Assembly (NCBI RefSeq): GCF_913773735.1
Contig: NZ_CAJYEB010000032.1
Coordinates: 62,001 to 126,000, forward strand
DNA: 64,000 nucleotides
Reading direction: 5' to 3'
Source: an uncultured Massilia sp.
GTDB lineage: Bacteria > Pseudomonadota > Gammaproteobacteria > Burkholderiales > Burkholderiaceae_D
Shown here: positions 51,901 through 61,040 of the stretch, in pieces
Layout of the letters: each line of letters starts with the position of its first letter
Position numbering within the stretch: the stretch's first letter is position 1
Program-made: the position numbers and the translations under genes
The notes under the pieces: model-generated
Database searches by the model: none
What the model was told of the DNA's origin: nothing
The model's input: the letters and a program-made list of their open reading frames with translations, nothing else

Positions 51901-52433
51901 CGGTCCGCGCGATCCTGCGCATGGGCGACCCGCGCCTGCTGCGCGTCGCGCAGCCGGTGACGGCCTTCGACACGCCCGCACTGCACGCGCTGGTGGCCGA
52001 CCTGTTCGAGACCATGCACGCGGCCGACGGCGCCGGCCTGGCCGCGCCGCAGATCGGCGTCGACCTGCAGGTCGTGATCTTCGGCTTCGGCAAGAACCAG
52101 CGCTACCCGGACGCGCCGGCCGTGCCCGAGACGGTGCTGGTCAACCCGGTGCTCACGCCCCTGTCCGCCGAGATGGAAGAGGGCTTCGAGGGCTGCCTGT
52201 CGGTGCCGGGCCTGCGCGGCAGCGTGCCGCGCTACACGCGCCTGCGCTACGAGGGCTTCGACCAGTACGGCAACCCGATCCGGCGCGACGTCGACGGCTT
52301 CCACGCGCGCGTGGTGCAGCACGAAGTCGACCACCTGCTGGGCATCCTGTATCCGATGCGCATCCAGGACTTTTCCCGCTTCGGTTTCACCGAAGTGATG
52401 TTCCCCGACCTCGACCCGAAGGCAGACGATTGA
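51897..52433 (+). CDS. def: Peptide deformylase
   Basis: The ATG at 51897 overlaps the galU stop and gives 178 residues. The three metal-site motifs are [18 protein letters not shown] and QHEVDHLLG. It removes the formyl group from nascent proteins. It is unlike the usual def-fmt arrangement, so this is probably an additional deformylase of the genome. Shine-Dalgarno GGGAGG lies in the end of galU. It overlaps the next gene by four bases. Confidence 0.95.
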
Positions 52434-52963
52434 ACACCCATTCCGTTTTGCGCCGGCTGGCCGCCGCCGGCCTGGTGCTCGGCGCCGCCGGCGCCCAGGC
52501 GCAGACCGCCGCGGCTGCGCCTGCGCAGTCCGATCCCGGCAAACTGTTTACCTGGATCGACGCCGATCCGAAGAACGAATTGTGGATCGACACCGGCTTC
52601 GCCACCTGGCACTTCGACCGCGACAAGGACCTGAACGGCGGTAACAAGGGGCTGGGCGCCGAATACCGCTTCTCCGGCACGATGGCGGCGGTGGCGGGGC
52701 GCTTCTACAACAGCGACCGCGAATGGTCGAACTATGCCGGCGTGATCTGGCAGCCGTGGGCGCTCGGCCCGGTGCGCATCGGCGCGGCGCTGGCCGCCTT
52801 CGACGGCTACCCGCGCATGCGCGAAGGCGGCTGGTTCCCGGCGGCGATCCCGACGCTGACCTACGAGTACCAACGGGTGGGCGTGAACGTCGGCATCATC
52901 CCGAGCTACAAGGACCGCCTGTACGGCGGGATCTCGGTGCAGCTCAAGCTCAAGCTGTTCTGA
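52430..52963 (+). CDS. Small outer-membrane beta-barrel, TTG start
   Basis: TTG at 52430 overlaps the def stop (TTGA) and gives 177 residues; no ATG gives a signal peptide. The N-terminus is a signal sequence ending AGAQAQ. The mature protein has alternating short strands with aromatic girdles ([46 protein letters not shown]), and ends in LKLKLF with terminal Phe as in outer-membrane proteins. It is reminiscent of PagP-type eight-strand barrels, but PagP catalytic residues cannot be placed with confidence. Function unknown. Confidence 0.65.
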   Translation: MNTHSVLRRLAAAGLVLGAAGAQAQTAAAAPAQSDPGKLFTWIDADPKNELWIDTGFATWHFDRDKDLNGGNKGLGAEYRFSGTMAAVAGRFYNSDREWSNYAGVIWQPWALGPVRIGAALAAFDGYPRMREGGWFPAAIPTLTYEYQRVGVNVGIIPSYKDRLYGGISVQLKLKLF

Positions 52964-53003
52964 CCCGGCGGCGCCACGCTCTCGCCGGCGCCGCGTCGCG
53001 CCG

Positions 53004-54782
53004 CTACTGCGCCGGATACGGCGACTTGCCCCCGTCCGCAATGAACGCGTCGATGCGCGCGCGCAGCACCGGCAACGGCACCGACCCCAGCTTCAGCACC
53101 GTGTCGTGGAACGCGCGGATGTCGAACTTCGGCCCGAGCGCCTGCTCCGCCCTGGCGCGCGCGTCCATGATGGCCATCTGCCCCAGGTAGTACGACAGCG
53201 CCTGTCCCGGCCACGAGATGTAGCGGTCGACCTCGGTCTCGATCTCGTGGTCCGACAGCGCGGTGTTGTCGTGCATGTAGGCCTGCGCCTGCGCGCGCGT
53301 CCAGCCCATGGCGTGGATGCCGGTGTCGACCACCAGGCGCGCCGCGCGCCAGGCCTGGTAGCTGAGCATGCCGAAGGTCTCGTAGGGCGTCTCGTAGATG
53401 CCCATCTCGCTGCCCAGGCGTTCGCAGTACAGCGCCCAGCCTTCGCCGTAGGCCGAGATGTAGGCGCGGCGGAACGGCGGCACGCCCCGCTGTTCCAGCG
53501 CCACCGGCATCTGGAAGGCGTGGCCCGGCGCCGACTCGTGCAGCGTCAGCGCGGGCAGGCTGTACAGCGCGCGCGCCGGCAGGTTGTAGGTGTTCACCAG
53601 GTAGATGCCGGGACCGCCGCGCGCCGACGTGTAGTAGGGCGCCTGGTCGGCCGGCACCGGCACGATCGCGAAGCGGCGCCGCGGCAGGTAGCCGAAGTAC
53701 TGGTCGGCCTTGGCGTCGAACTTCTTGGCGATCCAGGCGGCGCGCATCAGCAGCTCGTCCGGCGTCTTCGCGTAGAACTGGGGATCGGCGCGCAGGAAGG
53801 CGAGGAAGGCCGGCAGGTCGCCCTTGAAGCCGGCCTGCGCCATCGTCTGCTGCATCTCGGCGCGGATCTTCGCCATCTCGGCCAGGCCGGTCTCGTGGAT
53901 CCGGCGCGCCGTCAGGTCCAGCGTGGTGTATTCGACGATCTTCGACTGGTAGTAGGCCTTGCCGTCCGGGAGGCTTTCCGCCGCCAGCGTCGTGCGCGCG
54001 TTCGGGAAGTACTCCGACTGCACGAACCGCAGCGCCGCCGCGTAGGCCGGCTGCACCTTGTCGGCGATCAGCCGCGCGCCCTGCGCGCGCAGGTCTTCCT
54101 GCACGGCCGCGGGAATGGTGGCCGGCATGGTCTTGAACGGCGCGTAGTAGACGGTTTCCTGCGGCGTGCGCGCATTGGCGACGTTCAGCAGCGGCGCGTC
54201 GCGCCCCGCCAGCGTCACCTTCGGCGGCGTGAAGCCGCGCGCCAGGCCGGCGCGCATATTGGCCGTCTCTTCGTCGAAGTAGCGCGGCAGGTCGGCCAGC
54301 TGCTTCAGGTAGGTGCGGTACGCCTCCTCGGTCTTCAGCGGGCGCCGGGCGATGTACATGATGTCGCTCCAGAACGCGCTGTCGGCGTTCACCGGCTGCT
54401 CGTACTCGCGGAAGCGCTGGGCCTGCACGAACGCGGCGACCTGGGCGCGGTAGACGGCGTAGTCGACCTGCGCGGCGGCCGACAGCGCGGCCGGCTTGAT
54501 GGCGTCGAGCCGGCGCAGCACGTCTTCCCAGTAGGCCAGGCGGACGGCCTGGGTGCGCGCATCGACGCGGCCCAGTTCGCCGCGCGCGGCGCGCGGGCTG
54601 TCCTCGTCCCAGGCCAGGCCCTGCTGCACGCGCCAGCGCCACTCGGCCTGCCAGATGGCCCGGAAACGGGCATCCTCGGCATGGGCGGCCGGCGCGGCCG
54701 CGGCCCTGGCGGCGAGGCCGGGCGCGGCGGGCGCGAGCGACAGGGCGAACAGGAGGGCGGCGGCCAGCGTGGTCTGCTTCAT
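53004..54782 (-). CDS. DUF885-family secreted metallopeptidase-like protein
   Basis: This protein has 592 residues with an N-terminal signal sequence (ending LAARAAAAPAAHA). The family's metal motif appears as LTLHESAPGHAFQ, followed by YISAYGEGWALYCERLG with the next ligand Glu and helices typical of a thermolysin-like all-alpha peptidase. DUF885 proteins are widespread in Proteobacteria and are considered M3-like zinc peptidases, with substrates poorly known. AGGAA lies before the ATG. It is divergent from the RTX gene. Confidence 0.85.
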   Translation of the reverse strand: MKQTTLAAALLFALSLAPAAPGLAARAAAAPAAHAEDARFRAIWQAEWRWRVQQGLAWDEDSPRAARGELGRVDARTQAVRLAYWEDVLRRLDAIKPAALSAAAQVDYAVYRAQVAAFVQAQRFREYEQPVNADSAFWSDIMYIARRPLKTEEAYRTYLKQLADLPRYFDEETANMRAGLARGFTPPKVTLAGRDAPLLNVANARTPQETVYYAPFKTMPATIPAAVQEDLRAQGARLIADKVQPAYAAALRFVQSEYFPNARTTLAAESLPDGKAYYQSKIVEYTTLDLTARRIHETGLAEMAKIRAEMQQTMAQAGFKGDLPAFLAFLRADPQFYAKTPDELLMRAAWIAKKFDAKADQYFGYLPRRRFAIVPVPADQAPYYTSARGGPGIYLVNTYNLPARALYSLPALTLHESAPGHAFQMPVALEQRGVPPFRRAYISAYGEGWALYCERLGSEMGIYETPYETFGMLSYQAWRAARLVVDTGIHAMGWTRAQAQAYMHDNTALSDHEIETEVDRYISWPGQALSYYLGQMAIMDARARAEQALGPKFDIRAFHDTVLKLGSVPLPVLRARIDAFIADGGKSPYPAQ

Positions 54783-54870
54783 GGGATTCCTATGGCGGTT
54801 GTTGGTGCATCAATCTTGCAGTCGATAACGATATTACCCGCGATCCATAGGACGCGGCCAGTCTCCCGTC

Positions 54871-54876
54871 TATAAT
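54871..54876 (+). promoter_or_regulatory. -10 box before the RTX gene
   Basis: A perfect TATAAT, 31 bases before the start codon. The -35 region (TAGGAC at 54848-54853, 17 bases off) is poor. Confidence 0.4.
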
Positions 54877-54907
54877 AAGTTGCTTAAAATAAATCTTTGG
54901 GGACGAC

Positions 54908-57319
54908 ATGGACTATCGCGGCAGCGCGGGCAACGACGACATCGACCAGCGCCGGGACGGCATCCCGCAAGGCGCCGTGATCTACGGCGGCGACGGCGAC
55001 GACACCATCGGGCTGGACGACGCACTGGCCGACGGCGGGCGCGGCAACGACACCATCGTCAACCGCGCCCGGGGCTGGGCCACCGCGGTCTACTGGGATT
55101 CGCCGGCCGGGGTGCGCGTCGATCTCGGCCAGGGCTGGGCCGACGACGGCTTCGGCACGCGCGACACGCTGGTCGGCATCCGCGTGGTGCAGGGAAGCGG
55201 CTTCGACGATACCCTGGTGGGCGGCGCCGCCGACGAGTTCTTCTACGGCGGCGCGGGCGACAACACGGTGCGCGGGGGCGCCGGCTTCGACACCGTCGAC
55301 TACTATTTCGAACCCTCGACCGCGGCCCGGGTCAGCTACGACGCCGCCACCGACACCTTCACCGTCGTCAAGCGCTTCGCCAACGGCGACCGCGGCACCG
55401 ACACCCTGTCCGGCATCGAGAAGATCGCGTTCAGCGGACCCGGGTCGGACGACAGGGCGATCCTGCGCTCGGACTACGTCGGCGACTTCCGCACCGCCGC
55501 CACCGTCCACGTGGCGCATCCCGACGCGGCCGGCATTACCCAGCTCAAGGCCGGCGACTTCAATGGCGACGGCCATGTCGATTTCGCCTACGTCACCCAG
55601 GTCGGCACCGGCACCGCGCCGGCCCCGACCTATTTCTACGCGGGCGACGGCAAGGGCGGCTTCGCCGACGCCACCACGGCGCTGCTGGGCCAGGTGCCGA
55701 TGAAGATCGTCGGCGGCGGGCGCAGCATCGTGGCCGACTTCAACGGCGACGGCGCGGACGACCTGTACCAGCTCGACTTCGGCGACGACGCGCCGCCCTT
55801 CGCCGGCGGCATCGGCAGCCTGTACCTGTCCGACGGCGCCGGCCGCCTGGTCGACGCCAGCGCCACGCTGGTCCAGCGGCGCGACCTGAGCCACGGCGGC
55901 AGCGCCGGCGACGTCGATGGCGACGGCGACATCGACCTGCTGGTGAACACGCTCGACAAGGGCAACCTGCTGCTGCTCAACGATGGCCGCGGCCATTTCG
56001 TCGAGCGCAACGAGCTGCTGCCGCGTCCCGGTACCACGCTGGGCAACGTGGTCTACCAGGAGACCAGCACCTTTTCCGGCATGGTCGACGTCGACGGCGA
56101 CGGCTACCGCGACCTGATCCTCGGCACCTGGGACGGCAACCTGGTGGGCCAGGGCAGCAAGGTGCTGTTCAACGACGGCCACGGCGACTTCACCCGGCGT
56201 GCGCCGGTCGTGCTGCCGGCGAGCGGCCTGGACAAGGAGATCGTGCTGGAGGTCGAGGCGATCGACCTGAACGGCGATGCGTATCCGGACCTGATGCTGA
56301 GCGTGACCAACGGCGGCGACAACGCGGTGTTCTACCACACCGACTACATCCAGCTGCTGGTCAACGACGGCAGCGGCCATTTCCGCGACGAGACCGCGCG
56401 CCGCCTGCCGCAGGACCGCGACAGCTCCCAGCCGGGCTGGCTGATGTCGCTGTCGGCGGTGGACTTCAACCACGACGGCCATCCCGACATCCTGGCCGAG
56501 TCGGCGGGCGAGCCGATCACCTCGAAGGTCTACCTGAACCGCGGCGACGGCAGCTTCGCGCTCGACTGGGAGAGCGATCCGGGCGGACGCGCCTTCGCGG
56601 CCGACGTCGACGGCGACGGCATGAGCGACGTGGTCGCGGCCGCCGGGCACGACAGCGTGAGCACCTGGATCAACCACCTGGCCAACGGCCACGTCTACGC
56701 CGCCAACTTCGGCGGCGACACGCTGCGCGGTTCCAGCGGCGCCGACCGCTTCGTCGCGCGCGACGGCGTCGACGTGTTCGACGGCGCCGGCGGGCTGGAC
56801 ACGGCGGTCTTCGCCGGCGCGCGCGCCGCCTATGCCGTCGACGTGGAGGATGGCGTCGCCCGCGTCGACGGCGCGGGCACGCACGCCACGCTGGCGGCCA
56901 TCGAGCGCGTCCGCTTCGCCGACGGCGCGCTGGCCCTGGACATCGACGGCGCCGCCGGCCAGGCCTACCGCGTCTACCAGGCCGCGCTGGGCCGCGTGCC
57001 CGATGCGGGCGGGCTGGGCTTCTGGATCGCGGCGCTGGATAACGGCACCAGCCTGGACGACGTCGCCGCGCAGTTCGTCGCCAGTGCCGAGTTCCGGGCC
57101 ACCTACGGCGCGCTCGACGACGACGGTTTCCTGGCCACCGTCTACCGCAACATCCTGGGGCGCGACGCCGACGATGGCGGCTTCGCGTTCTGGCGCGCGG
57201 CGCTCGACCACGGCTACACCCGCGCCCAGCTGGTGGCGCAGTTCAGCGAGAGCGCCGAGAACCAGCTGCAGGTCGCCGGCGCCATCGCTCACGGGATCGC
57301 GTACCAGCCCTACGGTTGA
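54908..57319 (+). CDS. RTX/FG-GAP/DUF4214 secreted protein
   Basis: This protein has 803 residues and no signal sequence. The N-terminal third has Gly/Asp-rich RTX nonapeptides (GSAGNDDID at 5-13, GGDGDDTIG at 27-35, GGRGNDTIV at 43-51). The middle has seven calcium-binding loops of FG-GAP/VCBS type (such as DFNGDGHVDF, DVDGDGDIDL, DFNHDGHPDI), predicting a beta-propeller. A second RTX patch (LRGSSGADRFVARDG) follows. The last 130 residues are a pair of DUF4214 units (VYQAALGRVPDAGGLGFWIAAL, VYRNILGRDADDGGFAFWRAAL). This resembles type I secreted proteins that bind calcium and act in adhesion or matrix. No type I export genes are close. GGGGAC precedes the ATG. Confidence 0.85.
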   Translation: MDYRGSAGNDDIDQRRDGIPQGAVIYGGDGDDTIGLDDALADGGRGNDTIVNRARGWATAVYWDSPAGVRVDLGQGWADDGFGTRDTLVGIRVVQGSGFDDTLVGGAADEFFYGGAGDNTVRGGAGFDTVDYYFEPSTAARVSYDAATDTFTVVKRFANGDRGTDTLSGIEKIAFSGPGSDDRAILRSDYVGDFRTAATVHVAHPDAAGITQLKAGDFNGDGHVDFAYVTQVGTGTAPAPTYFYAGDGKGGFADATTALLGQVPMKIVGGGRSIVADFNGDGADDLYQLDFGDDAPPFAGGIGSLYLSDGAGRLVDASATLVQRRDLSHGGSAGDVDGDGDIDLLVNTLDKGNLLLLNDGRGHFVERNELLPRPGTTLGNVVYQETSTFSGMVDVDGDGYRDLILGTWDGNLVGQGSKVLFNDGHGDFTRRAPVVLPASGLDKEIVLEVEAIDLNGDAYPDLMLSVTNGGDNAVFYHTDYIQLLVNDGSGHFRDETARRLPQDRDSSQPGWLMSLSAVDFNHDGHPDILAESAGEPITSKVYLNRGDGSFALDWESDPGGRAFAADVDGDGMSDVVAAAGHDSVSTWINHLANGHVYAANFGGDTLRGSSGADRFVARDGVDVFDGAGGLDTAVFAGARAAYAVDVEDGVARVDGAGTHATLAAIERVRFADGALALDIDGAAGQAYRVYQAALGRVPDAGGLGFWIAALDNGTSLDDVAAQFVASAEFRATYGALDDDGFLATVYRNILGRDADDGGFAFWRAALDHGYTRAQLVAQFSESAENQLQVAGAIAHGIAYQPYG

Positions 57320-57322
57320 CGG

Positions 57323-58960
57323 TCAGCGCGCGACCTTGCCGTACGCCTCGCCGGCGCGCCAGCGCGGCATGGCGGGCGCATTCGCCACCGCATAGCCCAG
57401 GTTCAGCGTGAACTGGGCCTGCTGCACCATGCCGGACAGGTCCCAGGCCGCATCGTACTGGTCGCCCACCTGGTGGTAGACCTTGGTGAACGCGCGCATC
57501 CGGTCCGCGCCGCCATGATCGTGCTCGAAGGTGAACTTGCCGTCGCCCGAGAACACGGCCGAGCCGACGCTGAACGCCGGCACGCCGGCCTTGGCGAAGC
57601 TGAAGTGGTCGGCGCGGAAATAGGCGCCGCCCAGGTCCGGCACCGGCGGCGCCACCTGCAGGCCCATCGCCTGCGCCACCGTGCCGGCCGCCTGCGCCAG
57701 CGAACTGCGTTCGGCGCCGGCGATGCCGATGTCGCGGGTGCGGCCGACGAAGTTCATGCTGTCCAGGTTCAGGTCGGCGGCCGTCTTCGCCAGCGGCCAG
57801 GGCGGATCGTTCACCCAGGCCAGGCTGCCCAGCAGGCCCTGTTCCTCCGCGGCCGGCCACAGGAAGATCTGGCTGCGTTTCGCCGGCTGGCGCACCGCGG
57901 CCTGCGCCATCGCCAGCAGGGCCGCCGTGCCGGAACCGTTGTCGATGGCGCCGTTCCAGATGTGGTCGGGCTGGCCGTTGCCGGCGTCGATGCCCAGGTG
58001 GTCCCAGTGGGCCGAATAGATCACCGCCTCGTCCTTGAGCGCCGGATCGGTGCCGGGCACGATGCCGGCCACGTTGTACTGCACCACGGTGCGTACCGCG
58101 CTCTTCACGTCGGCGCGGCCGGCGGCGTCCAGCGCCACCGGGCGGAAGCCCCGTACCTCGGCGCGCGCGCGCAGCGCATCCAGGTCCTGGCCGGCGGCGG
58201 CGAACAGCCGGCGCGCGAAATCCTCGCTGATCCAGCCCTGCAGCGCATTGCCCGCGCCGGCCAGGTGGAACTGCTCGTGCGAGAAGCCGTTGACCGGCAC
58301 GCTCCACGGATACGAGGCCGACGCGGTCGTATGGATCAGCAGGATGCCGGCCGCGCCCTGGCGCAGCGCTTCCTCGAACTTGTAGGTCCAGCGGCCGTGC
58401 CAGGTCAGCGACTTGCCGCCGAAACGCTGCGGCTCGGCCGCGGTGGGCTGCGGATCGTTGACCATCGCCACCAGCAGCTTGCCCTTCACGTCGGCGCCGG
58501 CGAAGTCGTTCCAGCGTTCTTCCGGCGCGTCGATGCCGTAGCCGACGAACAGCACGGGGGCGGCCAGCCGCGTCTCGGCCTGGCCGCCGGCGTTGGCGAA
58601 CACGGCGTCGGTGCCGAAGCGCGCTTCCAGCGCCGCGCCGCGGACGTCGAAGCGCAGGCTGCTGCCGGGCAGCGTCTTCTGGCCGACCAGTTCGACCTTG
58701 TGGCGGTAGCCGCCGCCGGGCAGCGGCTGCAGCCCGAGCGCCGCGGCCTGGGTCTCCAGGTAGCGCACGGCGAGGTCGCCGCCGCGCTGGCCGGTGCCGC
58801 GGCCTTCGAACAGGTCGTCGGCGAGCAGGGACAGGTGGGCGCGCAGCGGCGCCTCGGCGACGACCGGCGGGTTCTGGGCGTGGGCGCCGGCGCACGGCAG
58901 CGCGAGCGCGGCGAGCAGGGCGCGCGTCGCGGGGGAGGAAAAGGCCTTGGTAGCGGACAT
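57323..58960 (-). CDS. M28-family aminopeptidase with PA domain
   Basis: This protein has 545 residues with a signal sequence ending GAHAQ. A PA-type domain (about 110-260: PVLFVGYGIDAPEERWNDFAGADVKGKLLVAMVNDPQ) precedes the M28 catalytic domain. Zinc ligands can be placed in YSAHWDHLG, GAIDNGSGTAALL, the catalytic pair AAEEQGLLGS, LNLDSMNF and FRADHFSF. It would remove N-terminal residues from peptides in the periplasm or outside. It converges on the RTX gene with three bases between stop codons. Confidence 0.9.
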   Translation of the reverse strand: MSATKAFSSPATRALLAALALPCAGAHAQNPPVVAEAPLRAHLSLLADDLFEGRGTGQRGGDLAVRYLETQAAALGLQPLPGGGYRHKVELVGQKTLPGSSLRFDVRGAALEARFGTDAVFANAGGQAETRLAAPVLFVGYGIDAPEERWNDFAGADVKGKLLVAMVNDPQPTAAEPQRFGGKSLTWHGRWTYKFEEALRQGAAGILLIHTTASASYPWSVPVNGFSHEQFHLAGAGNALQGWISEDFARRLFAAAGQDLDALRARAEVRGFRPVALDAAGRADVKSAVRTVVQYNVAGIVPGTDPALKDEAVIYSAHWDHLGIDAGNGQPDHIWNGAIDNGSGTAALLAMAQAAVRQPAKRSQIFLWPAAEEQGLLGSLAWVNDPPWPLAKTAADLNLDSMNFVGRTRDIGIAGAERSSLAQAAGTVAQAMGLQVAPPVPDLGGAYFRADHFSFAKAGVPAFSVGSAVFSGDGKFTFEHDHGGADRMRAFTKVYHQVGDQYDAAWDLSGMVQQAQFTLNLGYAVANAPAMPRWRAGEAYGKVAR

Positions 58961-59054
58961 GGAGAGACGTTCCGGTTTCTGGTTGAGCGAAGGAGAGGGA
59001 TGGTAACAGGTCGCCCGCGCGCCGGGCGGGTGCCGGCCCGGGCGGCAAAATTGT

Positions 59055-59094
59055 CACGAGATTATCGTGGGCCGCTTCATGCAGCGGCTATAAT
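59055..59094 (+). promoter_or_regulatory. Palindromic promoter region of the KaiC-like operon
   Basis: A perfect TATAAT lies at 59089-59094. The -35 area is filled by GCCGCT-N6-AGCGGC (59071-59088), an 18-bp dyad with one mismatch at the centre. CACGA-N5-TCGTG (59055-59069) lies directly upstream. No usual -35 is present, so binding of a regulator is likely required for, or blocks, transcription. Confidence 0.5.
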
Positions 59095-59153
59095 GGCTGT
59101 GGATGCCTGGACCGCGATGCGGATTCCCTAGGATAATAATTTTGTAAAACCGG

Positions 59154-59576
59154 ATGGAAAGAGATGACACCCAGCGCCGGCCCGACGGGGGCACGCCTTT
59201 GCCGGTCGCGGCGGGCGAGCGCACGCGCCTGCTGCTGCCGTGGCGCCGGATCACCGGCCGCCTGGCCGGGCTGATCGGCGAAAGCGGCGTATGCGCGCTG
59301 TTTGGCCGCGCCGTGCGCATGCTCGCGCCGCGCCACGGCTGGCTCAGCGTGGGCGGCGAGCGCGGCTCGATCGCGCGGCTGCTGGGTGCGCTGGAGCACG
59401 ACCTGGCCGGCGTCGACGCGAAGCGGGCCGAGTCCGCCAACGCCGAGTTGCTGGAAACCTTCACCAGGCTGCTCTCGGCCCTGATCGGTGACGCGCTGAC
59501 GGCGCGCCTCCTGGCCGAGGCCGAACAGGATTCGGACGGTCGGGAGGGGCCGCCGGAAGCACAGGAGCATACGTAA
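59154..59576 (+). CDS. Helical protein encoded upstream of the KaiC-like ATPase
   Basis: This protein has 140 residues and no signal or membrane segment. After a polar, Arg-rich start it is helical: ITGRLAGLIGESGVCALFGRAVRMLAPRHGWL, then SIARLLGALEHDLAGVDAKRAESANAELLETFTRLLSALIGDALTARLLAEA, then an acidic tail. It is not KaiB, which is a short thioredoxin-like protein. The stop overlaps the ATG of the ATPase (TAATG), so translational coupling and a shared function are likely. No Shine-Dalgarno sequence is visible. I do not recognise a named family. Confidence 0.7.
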   Translation: MERDDTQRRPDGGTPLPVAAGERTRLLLPWRRITGRLAGLIGESGVCALFGRAVRMLAPRHGWLSVGGERGSIARLLGALEHDLAGVDAKRAESANAELLETFTRLLSALIGDALTARLLAEAEQDSDGREGPPEAQEHT

Positions 59577-61030
59577 TGACCGACAAAGTACGCCTGGGGA
59601 TGCTGGGCACGGGGGTGCCGGGACTCGACATCCTGCTTGGTGGCGGCTTGACCGAGTTTTCGTTCACGTTGATCGCCGGGCCCCCGGGCAGCGGCAAGAC
59701 CACGCTGGCGCACCAGATCATGTTCGCGCTCGCGGGGCCGCAGCGGCGCGCCCTGTTCTTCACCGTGCTGGGCGAGCCGCCCCTGAAGATGCTGCGCTAC
59801 CAGCAGCAGTTCCCGTTCTTCGACATGGACAAGGTCGGCGCCAGCATCCGTTACGTGAACCTGGCCGACGACCTGCGCGCCGGCCACTTCAACGGCGTGC
59901 TCGAACGCATCATGCGCGAGGTCGAGGACTTCGGCCCGAGCCTCGTGTTCGTCGACTCGTTCCGCTCCGTGGTGCAGACCGCGCGCGGCGGCAGCGAAGG
60001 TACCACCGACCTGCAGCAGTTCGTCCAGGAGCTGGGTTCGCGCATGGCCACCTGGCAGGCCACTACCTTCCTGATCGGCGAATACACGCAGGCCGACGTC
60101 GAGGCCAATCCGATCATCACGGTGGCCGACGGCATGATGGCGCTGTACCAGTCCAGCGACGACAATTCGATGCTGCGCCGGATCCGCGTTCTCAAGATGC
60201 GCGGCCAGGCCCACATGATGGGCGCCCATACGATGCGCATCACCGACGAGGGCATCCGCGTGTATCCGCGCGAGCTGCCGCCGCTGGCCGACGACCGCCT
60301 GCCCGGCACCGCGGTCGACCGCGATCCGCGCCGCATCCCGACCGGCGTGCCCGGGCTGGATGCGCTGCTGCACGGCGGCTTGCCGCAGGGCCATTCGCTG
60401 CTGGTGACCGGCCCGACCGGCATCGGCAAGACCATCCTCGGTACCCGCTTCCTCCAGGCCGGCGTCGAGCGGGGCGAGCGCGGCGTCGGCGTGTTCTTCG
60501 AGAAGGGCGTGTCGCGCCTGCGCAATGCCGAACTGGCCGCGATGGCGCAGGCCGGCCACGTCGCCGTGATCGAGACCCGCTCGCTGTCGCTGAGCGTCGA
60601 GGAACTGCTGGACGACGTGCTCAGCGCGATCGACCGCACCGGCGCCACGCGCGTGGTGATCGATTCCCTGTCCGAGTTCGACTTGTACCTGGCCCCGGAA
60701 GCGCGCGCCGACCTGCGCCAGACCGTGTTCCGCATCCTGTCGACGCTGGCCAAGCGCGGGGTCACGGTGCTGGTCACGGCCGGCATGGAAGACTTCGCGT
60801 CGAAGCTGCGCTTCAGTCCCCAGGCGCTGTCCTTCCTGGCCGATGCCGTGGTGGCGCTGCGCTACGCCGAGATCGGCGGCGCGCTGCGCAAGTTCGTCAC
60901 CGTCGTCAAGGTGCGCGGCTGCGACCACAGCACCGAACTGCGCGGCTACCACATCACCGCCGGCGGCATCGAGGTCGACGACACGCCGTTGCCGTACGAT
61001 GCCGTGCTGTCCGGCTGGCCGCAAGGCTGA
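59576..61030 (+). CDS. KaiC-like double-domain ATPase
   Basis: This protein has 484 residues with two RecA-like domains joined near residue 240. Walker A 1 is GPPGSGKT (35-42) and Walker A 2 is GPTGIGKT (279-286). Walker B segments are LVFVDS (Asp127) and VVIDS (Asp363). The catalytic Glu pair of KaiC is reduced to TVLGEPPLKML in domain 1 and FFEKGVSRLRNAE in domain 2. The KaiC autophosphorylation pair Ser431-Thr432 aligns with Ser419-Phe420 here (RFSPQALSFLADAVVALRYAEIGG), so one acceptor may remain. AGGAG lies eight bases upstream. Without KaiA and KaiB nearby it probably serves non-circadian signalling through the kinase gene that follows. Confidence 0.9.
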   Translation: MTDKVRLGMLGTGVPGLDILLGGGLTEFSFTLIAGPPGSGKTTLAHQIMFALAGPQRRALFFTVLGEPPLKMLRYQQQFPFFDMDKVGASIRYVNLADDLRAGHFNGVLERIMREVEDFGPSLVFVDSFRSVVQTARGGSEGTTDLQQFVQELGSRMATWQATTFLIGEYTQADVEANPIITVADGMMALYQSSDDNSMLRRIRVLKMRGQAHMMGAHTMRITDEGIRVYPRELPPLADDRLPGTAVDRDPRRIPTGVPGLDALLHGGLPQGHSLLVTGPTGIGKTILGTRFLQAGVERGERGVGVFFEKGVSRLRNAELAAMAQAGHVAVIETRSLSLSVEELLDDVLSAIDRTGATRVVIDSLSEFDLYLAPEARADLRQTVFRILSTLAKRGVTVLVTAGMEDFASKLRFSPQALSFLADAVVALRYAEIGGALRKFVTVVKVRGCDHSTELRGYHITAGGIEVDDTPLPYDAVLSGWPQG

Positions 61031-61040
61031 CGGGGGTGGC

